Assembly (NCBI RefSeq): GCF_000308595.1
Contig: NZ_BAGA01000074.1
Location: 1-64,000, forward strand
Direction of reading: 5' to 3'
Length of the DNA stretch: 64,000 bases
From: Nocardia higoensis NBRC 100133
Lineage (GTDB): Bacteria > Actinomycetota > Actinomycetes > Mycobacteriales > Mycobacteriaceae
The translations under genes were made by a program, and so were the position numbers. Every line of letters begins with the position of its first letter. The first letter of the stretch is position 1. Below the pieces are notes generated by a model. It was not told the origin of the DNA and searched no databases. It saw nothing but the letters and a program-made list of their open reading frames with translations. Below, piece after piece: positions 7,976 to 16,162 of this stretch.

Positions 7976-8787
7976 CGACATACGACCGATACGAGCTCAT
8001 CCAGATCTCCGACACCCATCTCGTCGGTGCGGGCACGCTGTTCGAGGGAATCGACAGCCAGGCCCACCTCGAGCTGGCCTGCGCCGCCGTCCGGGCCGCC
8101 GAGCGCACCTTCGACGCGATCCTGCTGACCGGTGACCTCGTCGACGGCGGTGGCGCGGAGGCCTACCGGCGCCTGTCGGCACTGGTCGACGAGCTGAGCG
8201 CGGAGGTCGGCGTCCCCGCGATCTACGCGCCGGGCAACCACGACGACCCGGAGCTCTTCAGCGACATCCTCGGAACGCCGATCGGAGCGGACGGCACCAC
8301 GGATTACGTCACCACCGTCGGCGGCCTGCGAATCGTGGTGCTGGACAGCAACGTTCGTGGCGCCGGTCACGGTGAACTGCGTCCGCACCAGTTCCGGTGG
8401 CTCGCGGAGATCCTGGACGAGCCCGCCGACGACGGCACGGTGGTGGTCGTTCACCATCCGCCGCTGCCGTCGACCTCGCTGTACCTCGAGGACTACATCC
8501 TCGATCCCGCGCACCGGGCGCAGCTGGCCGACGTGCTGCGCGGGACGGACGTGCGCATCGTCGTCTCCGGCCACTACCATCAGCCGATCGGCGGAGTGCT
8601 CGCCGGAATCCCGGTGTGGGCCGGTGGCGCCGTGTCCTACACCGGCAGCGCCTTCGCCCCCGCCGGGCTGCATCAGGGGCTGCGGTTGCCGACGATCTCC
8701 AAGATCCAACTGCATCCGGACACCGCCTTCGGCATGGCGCACCCGCTGCTGACGGAACCGCCGGTCTACACCATGTCCACGCACTAG
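7972..8787 (+). CDS. Calcineurin-like metallophosphoesterase
   Basis: A 271-residue cytosolic binuclear metallophosphoesterase of the GpdQ/CpdA-like class III phosphodiesterase type. All metal-binding motifs are visible: DTH at 14-16, GDL at 54-56, GNHD at 88-91, HH at 161-162 and GHYH at 200-203. The GTG start overlaps the HAD stop (GTGA), and all junctions from the first permease to this gene overlap by 4 bp, so the transporter, HAD enzyme and phosphodiesterase are made as a unit. Known relatives cleave glycerophosphodiesters or cyclic nucleotides. A phosphodiester nutrient is the simplest substrate proposal, not proven by sequence. Confidence 0.82.
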   Translation: MTTYDRYELIQISDTHLVGAGTLFEGIDSQAHLELACAAVRAAERTFDAILLTGDLVDGGGAEAYRRLSALVDELSAEVGVPAIYAPGNHDDPELFSDILGTPIGADGTTDYVTTVGGLRIVVLDSNVRGAGHGELRPHQFRWLAEILDEPADDGTVVVVHHPPLPSTSLYLEDYILDPAHRAQLADVLRGTDVRIVVSGHYHQPIGGVLAGIPVWAGGAVSYTGSAFAPAGLHQGLRLPTISKIQLHPDTAFGMAHPLLTEPPVYTMSTH

Positions 8788-9145
8788 GCGGGACGAGCCG
8801 CTCCGGCCGGCAGGCGCCGCCGCGCGGCGAAGGCGCGGTGTGCAACAGGCGCAGCGGGATCCGAAGGCGCTCGGGCAGGTGGGCGTGCTGGGGCCCGCCG
8901 GTCGGATGTGGGTTCGTATCAGGTTGCGGGGGAATGGTTTCCGGGTGAGTACTGGAGACGGCGCGAACATCGGTCGGCTCGGTAAACCCCTTTCGGGTGT
9001 AGTGGACTACGCCCGTTCGTCGTCCACGATGAAGACCGGCTACGCACCCGGTGCGGTTCCGGGACTCGGGTGTGCGGTGGGAGTATCGTCGGCTGCAGAC
9101 GCCTCGAGCCCGAGGACATCGGTATCTCCACCGCGAGGAGATCTC
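8788..9145. other. Intergenic stretch, promoter of the SRPBCC gene
   Basis: No credible gene was seen. Short ORFs here lack a start signal and have low-complexity Arg/Pro/Ser-rich translations. The right end presumably holds the promoter of the small ORF and SRPBCC gene that follow. Confidence 0.4.
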
Positions 9146-9217
9146 ATGACCGGTAAGTATTCAGGCGCCGCGTCCGCAAGGGCGGACTGTGGGGAGGGCG
9201 GCGGCCGTGCCCACTGA
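9146..9217 (+). CDS. Possible 23-aa upstream ORF overlapping the SRPBCC start
   Basis: ATG 9146 is preceded by GAGGAG 5 bp upstream, the best Shine-Dalgarno sequence in this region, and reads 23 codons to a TGA at 9215-9217. It overlaps the GTG start of the next gene (9207) out of frame, so ribosomes finishing it could re-initiate there. The peptide is Gly/Ala-rich with one Cys and resembles no protein that I know. It may be a leader that couples translation, or chance. Confidence 0.25.
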   Translation: MTGKYSGAASARADCGEGGGRAH

Positions 9218-9644
9218 CAGCGCGACGAAGACCGTGCGTCTGCGCGCCCCGCGTGCGCGGGTGCTCGCCACCATCCGTGATGTGGGAAGCCAGCCGGAAT
9301 GGATTCCGGAGATCCTCGAGGTCGACGTGCTGGAGGTGGACGAGCGCACCGGTTTGCCGGTCACCGCCCGGTTCAAGGCGTCGGCGACGGTCGGCACCGA
9401 CAGCTACACCCTCACCTACCGGCACCGCGACGACGGCATGAGCTGGTCGCTGGTGGAAGGTCGGCTGCAAACCGGGCAGGAGGGGCGCTATCAGCTCGAG
9501 GAAGCCGGCCCGGATGCCACGTCGGTCACCCTCGAGCTGACCATCCGGCACAACCTGCCGTTGCCCGGCTTCATCCGCAATCGAGTGATCAAGGGACTGG
9601 TGGACAGCACACTCAACGGCCTGCGGAAGCGGGTCGAGAGCTGA
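9207..9644 (+). CDS. SRPBCC-family protein (polyketide cyclase/START-like)
   Basis: A 145-residue protein of the SRPBCC fold, which forms a hydrophobic ligand-binding cavity. Diagnostic are the N-terminal strand with TKTVRLRAPRARVLATI, a DVGSQPEWIPEI helix-turn, and the long C-terminal helix FIRNRVIKGLVDSTLNGL. The GTG at 9207 is chosen over an in-frame GTG 18 bp upstream because GGGGAGGG is well placed before it. Such small proteins are common in Mycobacteriales and often of unknown ligand. The 3' end is followed by a tandem repeat and a convergent gene. Confidence 0.75.
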   Translation: MPTDSATKTVRLRAPRARVLATIRDVGSQPEWIPEILEVDVLEVDERTGLPVTARFKASATVGTDSYTLTYRHRDDGMSWSLVEGRLQTGQEGRYQLEEAGPDATSVTLELTIRHNLPLPGFIRNRVIKGLVDSTLNGLRKRVES

Positions 9645-9652
9645 CCGACCGT

Positions 9653-9691
9653 GCCACGATGACGGGGACCGGCCACGATGACGGGGGACCG
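9653..9691 (+). repeat. Tandem duplication of a 19-20 bp unit
   Basis: GCCACGATGACGGGGACCG at 9653-9671 is followed at once by the same unit with one extra G (9672-9691). It sits in the 59-bp gap between two convergent genes and has no obvious coding role. Confidence 0.8.
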
Positions 9692-9703
9692 GCCGCGATG
9701 TCG

Positions 9704-11197
9704 TCACCGGTGCCGGACGACCGCCGGCCGACGGGGCGCCTCGTCCCAGGCCCGGCGGGCCAGGGACAGTGAGTCGTCGAGCGGCTGTGCGGTGTCGACT
9801 GCGGTTGCCTCGGGCCAGGGTGCCGCCTGCGCGGCCAATGCGTCGGCGATCGCGGGTGTCGCCTCCGAATATCCACCGGTCCGGGTCCGGATGCGCCGAT
9901 GCGCGAGTTCCGGTGGGCAGGCGCAGTGCAGCGACACCAGCTCGCTGCCTGTCTCGGCAGCCAGTGACGCCGCGCGCTCGCGTTCCCCGGCCTCGGTCCA
10001 GCTCGCGTCCAGGATCACCGGGACACCGTGCTCGAGGCGCTCGCGCGCGAGGTCGAGCAGCGCGGTGTAGACCGCGCTCTTGGCTGCCGGTGTGTACGCG
10101 CCCGCACCGAATATCCCGGAGTCGCCGGACAAGGCGCCCGCGGCGCGCATCCGCTCGCGCACCTCGTCGGAGGACAGCACGACCGCGCCGACCTCGGCCG
10201 CCAGCCGGGTGGCGACGGTGGATTTCCCGGTGCCCGGCAGGCCGCCGACGAGCGCCAACCGCACCGCACCCAGCTCCAGGTGGCGCAGCGCCAGGTCCAG
10301 GTGCCGGCGGGCGTTGCCTGCGGCCGCTGGGTCGTTCTGGTCGTGGCGGACCCGATCGGTCTTGGCGCGGACCGTCGCTCGATAGGCGATGTAGTGGTGG
10401 CGCAGAGAATCCGGGGCGGGATCGTCGGCTGCCCGTGCGTAGGCGTCCAGGAACGATCGGGCGTGCTCGGGATGGCCGAGGAACTCGAGATCCATCGCCA
10501 GGAAGGCCGCGTCGTCGAGTGCGTCGACATAGCGCAGCTGGTCGTCGAAATCGAGGCAGTCCAGGATCCGGAAACCGTCGGGGAGCACGAAGATGTCCTC
10601 GGCGAGCATGTCGCCGTGACCGTCGACGATGCGTCCCGCGGCGATCCGATCGTCGAGAAGTGGCGGGCGGCCGTCGATATAGCGCATCGCCAGTGCGTCG
10701 ACACGGGCGAGTACGGCGGGGTCGATGCCGGGGCACGGGCGCTCGGCGAGCGGGTCGAGCAAGGTGCGCCATCGGTGCCGCAGTCGCTCCGGCCGGCCTG
10801 CCTCGTCGATCTCAGGGGCGCGGCGGGCGGCACGGTGGAACCGCGCCACGGTCGTGGCCAGGGCGGGCAGCGGGGACGGTTCGCTCGACGGGTCGGCGAG
10901 CACCGACGACAGTCGGGTGGCCCCGGACATCCGGCGCATGACGAGCAGAGGTTCCGCTGGGCCGCCCAGGGGGTCGCTCACATGGGCCAGCCCCAGATAG
11001 ATGTCCGGCGCGAGGCGCTGGTTCAACTCGAGTTCCCGCGCGCACGCACGTTCGCGCGCGGCGTGCGTGCCGAAGTCGAGGAAGTCGGTGACGATGGGCT
11101 TCTTGGCCTTGTAGGCGCGATCGCCACAGAGCATCACCACGCCGGTGTGGGTCTCGCGTACCTGCACGTACGGCTCGTTCTCCGGGGGTTGAGGCAT
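9704..11197 (-). CDS. APH-like kinase fused to AAA/zeta-type ATPase (Rv2004c-like)
   Basis: A 497-residue two-domain protein. Residues 1-310 resemble an aminoglycoside-phosphotransferase fold, with the catalytic-type loop GHGDMLAEDIF near 193-203 and a CLDFDD metal-binding motif near 214-219. Residues 310-497 are a P-loop kinase domain with Walker A GGLPGTGKST at 318-327 and a following LSSDEVRERM. Length and order match mycobacterial Rv2004c, a DosR dormancy-regulon protein whose reaction is not established. ATG 11197 gives the family N-terminus. No clear DosR palindrome was found upstream. Cytosolic, monocistronic and convergent with the SRPBCC gene. Confidence 0.82.
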   Translation of the reverse strand: MPQPPENEPYVQVRETHTGVVMLCGDRAYKAKKPIVTDFLDFGTHAARERACARELELNQRLAPDIYLGLAHVSDPLGGPAEPLLVMRRMSGATRLSSVLADPSSEPSPLPALATTVARFHRAARRAPEIDEAGRPERLRHRWRTLLDPLAERPCPGIDPAVLARVDALAMRYIDGRPPLLDDRIAAGRIVDGHGDMLAEDIFVLPDGFRILDCLDFDDQLRYVDALDDAAFLAMDLEFLGHPEHARSFLDAYARAADDPAPDSLRHHYIAYRATVRAKTDRVRHDQNDPAAAGNARRHLDLALRHLELGAVRLALVGGLPGTGKSTVATRLAAEVGAVVLSSDEVRERMRAAGALSGDSGIFGAGAYTPAAKSAVYTALLDLARERLEHGVPVILDASWTEAGERERAASLAAETGSELVSLHCACPPELAHRRIRTRTGGYSEATPAIADALAAQAAPWPEATAVDTAQPLDDSLSLARRAWDEAPRRPAVVRHR

Positions 11198-11510
11198 AGG
11201 GTCCGTCCTCTCGTCGAGCGTGGATCCGTGCCGAGACCGACTCCGGCCCCGCGCGGGTGCCCGGCACCCGCGGTGAACAGAATCGCCTCGGTGAACAGAA
11301 TCGATTGTGCGTCCGGCGCCGCGAGGACGGTCACCACACGGCCGTTACATCGAAAGGGGCAACCTCCGGGCCGTTGTCCGCCTCATGGCCTAGGCTGTGG
11401 CCGCGGCCATACGACGTGCGTGTGTGCCTGGTTCCCGTGCTCGATCGGATTATTCGCAGTTTCGATCTGGATCTCTGCCCTGCATGAACAACATCGCATG
11501 AAGGATCTAT
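11198..11510. other. Divergent intergenic region, kinase fusion versus lipase
   Basis: No gene was seen. It includes the direct repeat listed separately. The portion nearest the lipase (about 11440-11510) is relatively A+T-rich and probably carries that gene's promoter. Confidence 0.4.
11271..11303 (+). repeat. Direct repeat CGGTGAACAGAATCG, two copies, 18-bp period
   Basis: Identical 15-mers start at 11271 and 11289, separated by 3 bp. The helical-turn-like spacing would suit a regulatory protein binding twice, but a simple duplication is equally possible. Confidence 0.7.
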
Positions 11511-12782
11511 ATGAAGAGCGAAAAACGTGTCTGGATCGCAGCTTTGACAGCCACCCTCACCCTGGTCGGAACCGCCGCGATCGCCGCGCCGTCCGCATGG
11601 ACACAGCCGCAGGGTGGCGGGGGCGACCTTCTCCGGGCCGAACCGGCGCATCTGGCGTTGACGGTGCCCGGTGCATCCGGGGCGATACCGGCGAGGTCGA
11701 CACGCCTGGTCTACACCAGCAGCGACACTCATGACGGGCCGACCACGGTGGTGGGAACGTATCTGGAGCCGACGTTGCCGTGGCCCGGCCCCGGGGAGCG
11801 CCCGCTGGTGGCGTATGCCGGCGGAACCCAGGGGCAGGGCCCGGAATGCGCGCCTTCGGCGATGTTGTCCCAGGTGGTCCGGTTCCAGCCGCCGGCGGAC
11901 GCGGTCATCGAGTACGACATCATCGCGATCTATCAGCTGCTGTCCCGGGGCATGGCGGTGGTGATGACCGATTACCACGACTACGGCGTACCGGGCGTCC
12001 ACAACTTCATGAACCGCAAGTCGCAGGGCTACGCGGTACTGGACTCCGCGCGCGCCGCACTGCGATTGGGCAATGCCGGCCTGCATCCCCAGTCGCCGGT
12101 CGTCCTCTACGGCTACTCGCAGGGCGGGATGGCCGCCGCCGCAGCAGCCGAACTGCAGCCGAGCTACGCCCCCGATCTGAATGTGCGCGGCGCCTACGTG
12201 GGCGGCCCCACGGTCGGGCTGCAGGAGTACATCGCGCGCAACGACGGCCGTCCCGGCGTCGCCCCGGCCATCGCGTGGATCCTCAACGGCATCGCCGCCG
12301 ACTATCCGGAAACCCGTCCGGCGCTCGATGCCGCGCTGAACGACACCGGTAAGGCGATCCTGAACGAGTCGATGGGCAAATGCGGCGGCGGTCTTTCCAA
12401 CACCCTCAGCCAGCCCCAGAACACGGCCCAGTGGACGAACAGCGGGCAGCCGCTCACGGTCGTCATCGACAGCTCCCCGGAATTGAAGAGGGCGTTCGAC
12501 GAGCAGCGGCTCGGCGGGTCGGCGCCGTCGACGCCGGTGCGGGTCTACTCGGCCAGGAACGACGAGGGCGGGACCTACCCCAGCGTGCGGGACATGGCCG
12601 CACGGTGGTGCGGTGGCGGCACTCCTGTTCAGCTGGACGGGGACGGTTCGCTGCCCACCTTGGCCGGATTCCTTGGCACGCACAATCTGGCCTTCTTCCC
12701 GTCGCTGGCGAACTCGCAGCAGTGGGTGACCGATCGTCTCGCCGACGTGCCGCCTCCGGTCAACTGCGCGGCCCTGCCCTAG
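11511..12782 (+). CDS. Secreted LIP-family lipase/esterase
   Basis: A 423-residue exported alpha/beta hydrolase of the secretory lipase (LIP) family, known from Candida lipase A and actinobacterial homologues. Lys/Arg residues, a hydrophobic core and an AIAA-P cleavage region near residue 26 form a Sec signal. The nucleophile elbow GYSQGG has Ser203, and FLGTHNLAFF near the C-terminus offers the His. Cys residues in the mature part could form disulfides. It likely acts on triacylglycerols or esters outside the cell. It stands alone; the substrate is not visible from the sequence. Confidence 0.85.
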   Translation: MKSEKRVWIAALTATLTLVGTAAIAAPSAWTQPQGGGGDLLRAEPAHLALTVPGASGAIPARSTRLVYTSSDTHDGPTTVVGTYLEPTLPWPGPGERPLVAYAGGTQGQGPECAPSAMLSQVVRFQPPADAVIEYDIIAIYQLLSRGMAVVMTDYHDYGVPGVHNFMNRKSQGYAVLDSARAALRLGNAGLHPQSPVVLYGYSQGGMAAAAAAELQPSYAPDLNVRGAYVGGPTVGLQEYIARNDGRPGVAPAIAWILNGIAADYPETRPALDAALNDTGKAILNESMGKCGGGLSNTLSQPQNTAQWTNSGQPLTVVIDSSPELKRAFDEQRLGGSAPSTPVRVYSARNDEGGTYPSVRDMAARWCGGGTPVQLDGDGSLPTLAGFLGTHNLAFFPSLANSQQWVTDRLADVPPPVNCAALP

Positions 12783-13154
12783 TCGTCCTGGGTCGTGACG
12801 TAGGACAACGGCCACCTGCAGTCGTCGGCGGTGCTCACGCCGCCGGTCCGGCACCGCTCCGACGGGCAGGCGGCCGGTCCGTCGGAGTGGCTGTAGCGCA
12901 GCACTTTTCGGTCGATCGATGCACGCGGGAAGCGTCGTTTCGCGGGGGGCTCGGAGAATCGCCCGGCATCCGGGCGAGGGACTGTCCGACGGGGTCCGCC
13001 TGTTGGATCTCGGTGCGGCCACCGTGCCCGGATGCGTATTCCCATCGTCGAAAAATAGCTCTACGCTATGACACGGTCGCGCGCTTGCTTCCATGGAGGC
13101 CGACCTCTCGGTGCAGTGAATCCGCACGTCAATCGACCAATCGAGGAGCAGGTC
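12783..13154. other. Intergenic stretch between two hydrolase genes
   Basis: A minus-strand frame of 88 codons (12779-13045) contains several Cys and a plausible C-terminal half, but its start lacks a ribosome binding site and its N-terminal half is Arg/Pro-rich, so it is not called. The right end holds the promoter and the GAGGAG site of the next gene. Confidence 0.35.
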
Positions 13155-14402
13155 ATGCCTGTTGTGAACGTTTGGGGTTCGCTCAGTCCCTCCACTCGCG
13201 CGGCCTATCCCGAGCCGCCCGAGCCGCACGACATCTGGCCCCTGACCACGGGCGCCGGGGGCACCGCTTGGGTCTACTACAGCCCGACGAGCCGCAATCG
13301 GCTCGTCGAGCCCGTCATCCTGGCCGACGGGTTCTCCATGGGGCGCAGCAACCTGGCCGAGCTGTGGGCCGGCCTGGAAGAGAACGGCCGCTACCGGTTC
13401 ATCAGCGAACTGCACGCGATCGGCCGCGATGTGATCATCCTCGGCTACGACGACCGCAAGGCGTCGATCCTGGACAACGCCGAGACGGCCGTCGAATGTA
13501 TCCGCGAAGCGCTCGCCGAACGCGTCGGCGACGCGAAGCTCGTGGTGGGTGGTTTCAGCATGGGTGGGTTGGTCATGCGCTACGCCCTGGCCAGGATGCA
13601 GCAGGATCCGGCCATGCCCGACCCCGAAACCGCGCTCTACCTGTCCTACGACACCCCGCACAACGGCGCCTGGCTGCCGGTTTCGATGCAGGCGTTCGCG
13701 CACTTCGTCAAGGACAACTGGGGCATGAACAATCCGCTCTTCGCCCAGTTCTCCGAGCTGATGAACAGCCCGGCCGCACGGCAGATGGCGCGCTGGCACA
13801 TCGGCAAGATCGGCGACCGTGCCGACCAGAGCGCCGAGCGCCTGAACTTCCTGGACGCGATGGCGGCAGTCGGCGAATGGCCGCAGGGCATGCGCAGGAT
13901 CGGCGTCGCCAACGGTGTCCGCACCGGGCAGGGCAACGGTATCGACCCCGGGATGACGGCGGTGAGCGGCAGCGGCGAGGTGCTGACCGATGCCTGCCTG
14001 TTCACCCAGGACATGGGCGAGCAGATGGTCGCGATCATGGACCGGGCCGACCAGCCGGCCGTCGAGGTGTACACCGGCGGCCTGCCCGACATCGACGGCG
14101 CTCCCGGCGGCATGTTCCCCGAAACCGCGCTGGTTCCGGGCAGTTTCGGGCTCGCCGGAGTGCTGATGCAGCTGCTCGGCTGCACCGATGTCGACGTCCG
14201 GTACGCCACCTCCTGCTTCGTGCCCAGCATCAGCGCGGTCGCCGCGGGGCCGATCGACGACGCCGACGCTCTCTACGGCGAGATCCGCCCCGGTGGCAGC
14301 CAACTCGACGCCTTCGCCTGCGCGAGCAGGAACGAAGGCCACACCACCATGACCGAGGAACTCGGCGCCTGGATCGTCGAGCAGATCGAGGCCTGCTCCT
14401 GA
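13155..14402 (+). CDS. Alpha/beta hydrolase (lipase-like), cytosolic
   Basis: A 415-residue protein with a central alpha/beta-hydrolase core: VILADGFSMG in the first strand-loop, GYDDRKASI, and nucleophile elbow GGFSMGG with Ser136 followed by LVMRYAL. A YDTPHNGAW motif resembles the loop found in lipases that release the acyl chain. An EGHTTM near the C-terminus may supply the catalytic His. No signal peptide is present. ATG 13155 has GAGGAG upstream; the longer frame adds a leader without such a site. The substrate is unknown. It is probably unrelated in function to the secreted lipase before it. Confidence 0.75.
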   Translation: MPVVNVWGSLSPSTRAAYPEPPEPHDIWPLTTGAGGTAWVYYSPTSRNRLVEPVILADGFSMGRSNLAELWAGLEENGRYRFISELHAIGRDVIILGYDDRKASILDNAETAVECIREALAERVGDAKLVVGGFSMGGLVMRYALARMQQDPAMPDPETALYLSYDTPHNGAWLPVSMQAFAHFVKDNWGMNNPLFAQFSELMNSPAARQMARWHIGKIGDRADQSAERLNFLDAMAAVGEWPQGMRRIGVANGVRTGQGNGIDPGMTAVSGSGEVLTDACLFTQDMGEQMVAIMDRADQPAVEVYTGGLPDIDGAPGGMFPETALVPGSFGLAGVLMQLLGCTDVDVRYATSCFVPSISAVAAGPIDDADALYGEIRPGGSQLDAFACASRNEGHTTMTEELGAWIVEQIEACS

Positions 14403-14437
14403 CGGAGGCGATCAGCGCCGTCCGGGATCGAAGCGAG

Positions 14438-14467
14438 GCAGCCGCCCGAGATCGGTGCGGCTGCTTT
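14438..14467. terminator. Hairpin terminator between convergent genes
   Basis: GCAGCCGC at 14438-14445 and GCGGCTGC at 14457-14464 form a perfect 8-bp stem with a 11-nt loop, followed by TTT. It is placed between the hydrolase stop and the convergent TetR gene. Confidence 0.5.
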
Positions 14468-14501
14468 CGGCTGTCCGCCATTGCGGGGCAGTCGAATTCG
14501 A

Positions 14502-15062
14502 TCAGCCGGCGATGAGCTGATCGAATTCGGCTAGCACCTCGCGCACCGTGTCGGCGAGTGTCCTCTCGTCGTCGCGGTCCACCCACAGTTCGAAGGCGAC
14601 CCGGAAGGCGGCTCCGGCGGTCTCGGCTGCCATCCGGGCCTGTATCGGCTCGATTCCCCGGTTGACCAGGGCGGTCGTCAAGGCGCGGGCGACGGTCACG
14701 AGCTTGAGCAGTTCGCGTTCCTGGAACCGCACATCGGCATCGATCACCCGCTGCCGCGCGCGGCACCACTCCCGCCGGGTGCCGGGGAAGGCCGCGGCGG
14801 CGGTGGTCAGCGCGGTCTCGGTCAATGCGCGCGGGTCGCGGCCGGGATGCCCGTCCAGGCCGGCCAGAAAGAGCGCGTCGAACTCGGCCTGCGGGGTGAA
14901 CAGCGCCTCGCGCTTGTCGGTGAAGTGCCGGAAGAAGGTCCGCTCCGTGAGCCCGGCCTCGGCGGCGATATCGGCGACCGTCGTGCCGTCGAAGCCACGG
15001 TCGGCGAACAGCCGCAGCGCGGCGTGCTGCAGGCGTTCGCGAGAGGGCGGTGGCGATGTCAT
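14502..15062 (-). CDS. TetR-family transcriptional regulator
   Basis: A 186-residue TetR repressor. The N-terminal HTH spans about residues 8-54 (LQHAALRLFADRGF...TVADIAAEAGLTERTFFRHF), followed by an all-helical ligand-binding domain. It is divergent from the epimerase-like gene at 15155, and the 92 bp between them carry three palindromes, so it almost certainly represses both itself and that gene. The presumed inducer is unknown. The start is the ATG giving the canonical short N-terminus; an AGGGC-type weak SD is present. Confidence 0.88.
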   Translation of the reverse strand: MTSPPPSRERLQHAALRLFADRGFDGTTVADIAAEAGLTERTFFRHFTDKREALFTPQAEFDALFLAGLDGHPGRDPRALTETALTTAAAAFPGTRREWCRARQRVIDADVRFQERELLKLVTVARALTTALVNRGIEPIQARMAAETAGAAFRVAFELWVDRDDERTLADTVREVLAEFDQLIAG

Positions 15063-15079
15063 GCCCTGACAGTACTTGC

Positions 15080-15140
15080 GTCAGTCACTGACATCAACGT
15101 AGCGTGTCAGTCGCTGACAGCTCATGTCAGTGACTGACAT
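15080..15140. promoter_or_regulatory. Three palindromic operators for the divergent TetR regulator
   Basis: Three copies of a TGTCAGT-x-ACTGACA element: GTCAGTCACTGAC at 15080-15092, TGTCAGTCGCTGACA at 15105-15119 and the perfect 17-bp ATGTCAGTGACTGACAT at 15124-15140. Centres are 26 and 20 bp apart. A further half-site, CTGACAG, lies at 15066-15072 next to the TetR start. The last copy abuts the GAAGGGA ribosome binding site of the 15155 gene. Confidence 0.8.
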
Positions 15141-15154
15141 CGAAGGGAATCGCC

Positions 15155-16051
15155 ATGCGTGTATTCATCACCGGGGCCAGCGGCTGGGTCGGTTCCGCCG
15201 CCGTCGAGGAATTGCTCCGCTCCGGGCACGAGGTGCTCGGCCTCGCCCGCTCGGATGCCGCGGCCGAGCGGCTCACCGCCGTGGGGGCGGCCGTCCTGCG
15301 CGGTGACCTCGACGATCCGGACAGCCTGCGGCGGGGCGCCGATGGCGCCGATGCCGTTGTGCACCTGGCCAACAAGCACGACTGGGCCGATATGCCCGCC
15401 ACCAATGCCGCCGAGCGCGCGGCGGTGCGGGCCCTCGGCGACGCCTTGGCGGGGTCGGGCAGGCCGTTGGTCATCGCGGCCGGCGTCGCCGGCGTGGTCC
15501 AGGGGCGGCCCGCCGAGGAAACCGATCCCTCGCCCGCGCACGGGCCGGACTCGCCGCGCGGCGGCAGCGAGAACCTCGCGCTGGAGTACGTCGAGCGCGA
15601 CGTGCGGGTGATGGCGCTGCGGCTGGCGCCGTCGACCCACGGTCACGGGGACCACGGCTTCGTCTCCCTGCTCGCTGGAGCTGCTGTGCGACAGGGAGTT
15701 TCGGCCTATATCGGCGACGGGGCCCATGCCTGGTCCGCGGTGCACCGTGCCGACGCCGCCCGGTTGATCCGACTCGGGCTCGAGCATGCTCCGGCCGGGG
15801 CTTGGCTGCACGCGGTGGCCGAGCAGGCGGTGCCCACCCGGGCCATCGCCGAGGCGCTCGGCGCATCGCTCGGGTTGCCGGTCACCTCGATTCCGGCGGA
15901 GCGGGCGGCCGAGCACTTCGGCTTCATCGGCGCTTTCTTCGGCATGGATCTGCGGGCCACGAGCGAGGCCACGCGGAAGCTGGTGGACTGGCAGCCCACC
16001 GGCCCGACCCTGCTCGAGGACATCGCGAGCGGCGGCTACCCGGGGCGTTGA
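15155..16051 (+). CDS. NAD-dependent epimerase/dehydratase-like SDR
   Basis: A 298-residue extended (atypical) SDR. The Rossmann motif TGASGWVGSAA is at residues 6-16, a GDLDDPDSL segment binds the cofactor region, and LRLAPSTHGHGDHGF and the WSAVHRADAARL motif are typical of the NAD-dependent epimerase/dehydratase family. The usual YxxxK is not clear, as in several atypical members, so catalytic activity is uncertain. GAAGGGA precedes ATG 15155. Control by the divergent TetR through the three palindromes is strongly suggested. Confidence 0.82.
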   Translation: MRVFITGASGWVGSAAVEELLRSGHEVLGLARSDAAAERLTAVGAAVLRGDLDDPDSLRRGADGADAVVHLANKHDWADMPATNAAERAAVRALGDALAGSGRPLVIAAGVAGVVQGRPAEETDPSPAHGPDSPRGGSENLALEYVERDVRVMALRLAPSTHGHGDHGFVSLLAGAAVRQGVSAYIGDGAHAWSAVHRADAARLIRLGLEHAPAGAWLHAVAEQAVPTRAIAEALGASLGLPVTSIPAERAAEHFGFIGAFFGMDLRATSEATRKLVDWQPTGPTLLEDIASGGYPGR

Positions 16052-16162
16052 TCCATCCGTGCGCTGTCGAGCGCGACCGGCAGGTCCGTCCCGAGCCGCG
16101 TCGTTCCGTCCCGAACGACTGCCGTGCCGGCCGTGTTCGGATCCATTCCGAGCCGGAGCGCG

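Noticed and set aside
11198..11300. DosR box before the Rv2004c-like gene
   Set aside because: No sequence close to the GGGACT-type 20-bp palindrome could be found.
12779..13045. 88-codon minus-strand ORF with several Cys
   Set aside because: No ribosome binding site and a low-complexity first half; overlaps the lipase stop.
11331..14342. 1003-codon minus-strand ORF
   Set aside because: Antisense of two hydrolase genes with catalytic motifs; long open antisense frames are expected at this G+C content.
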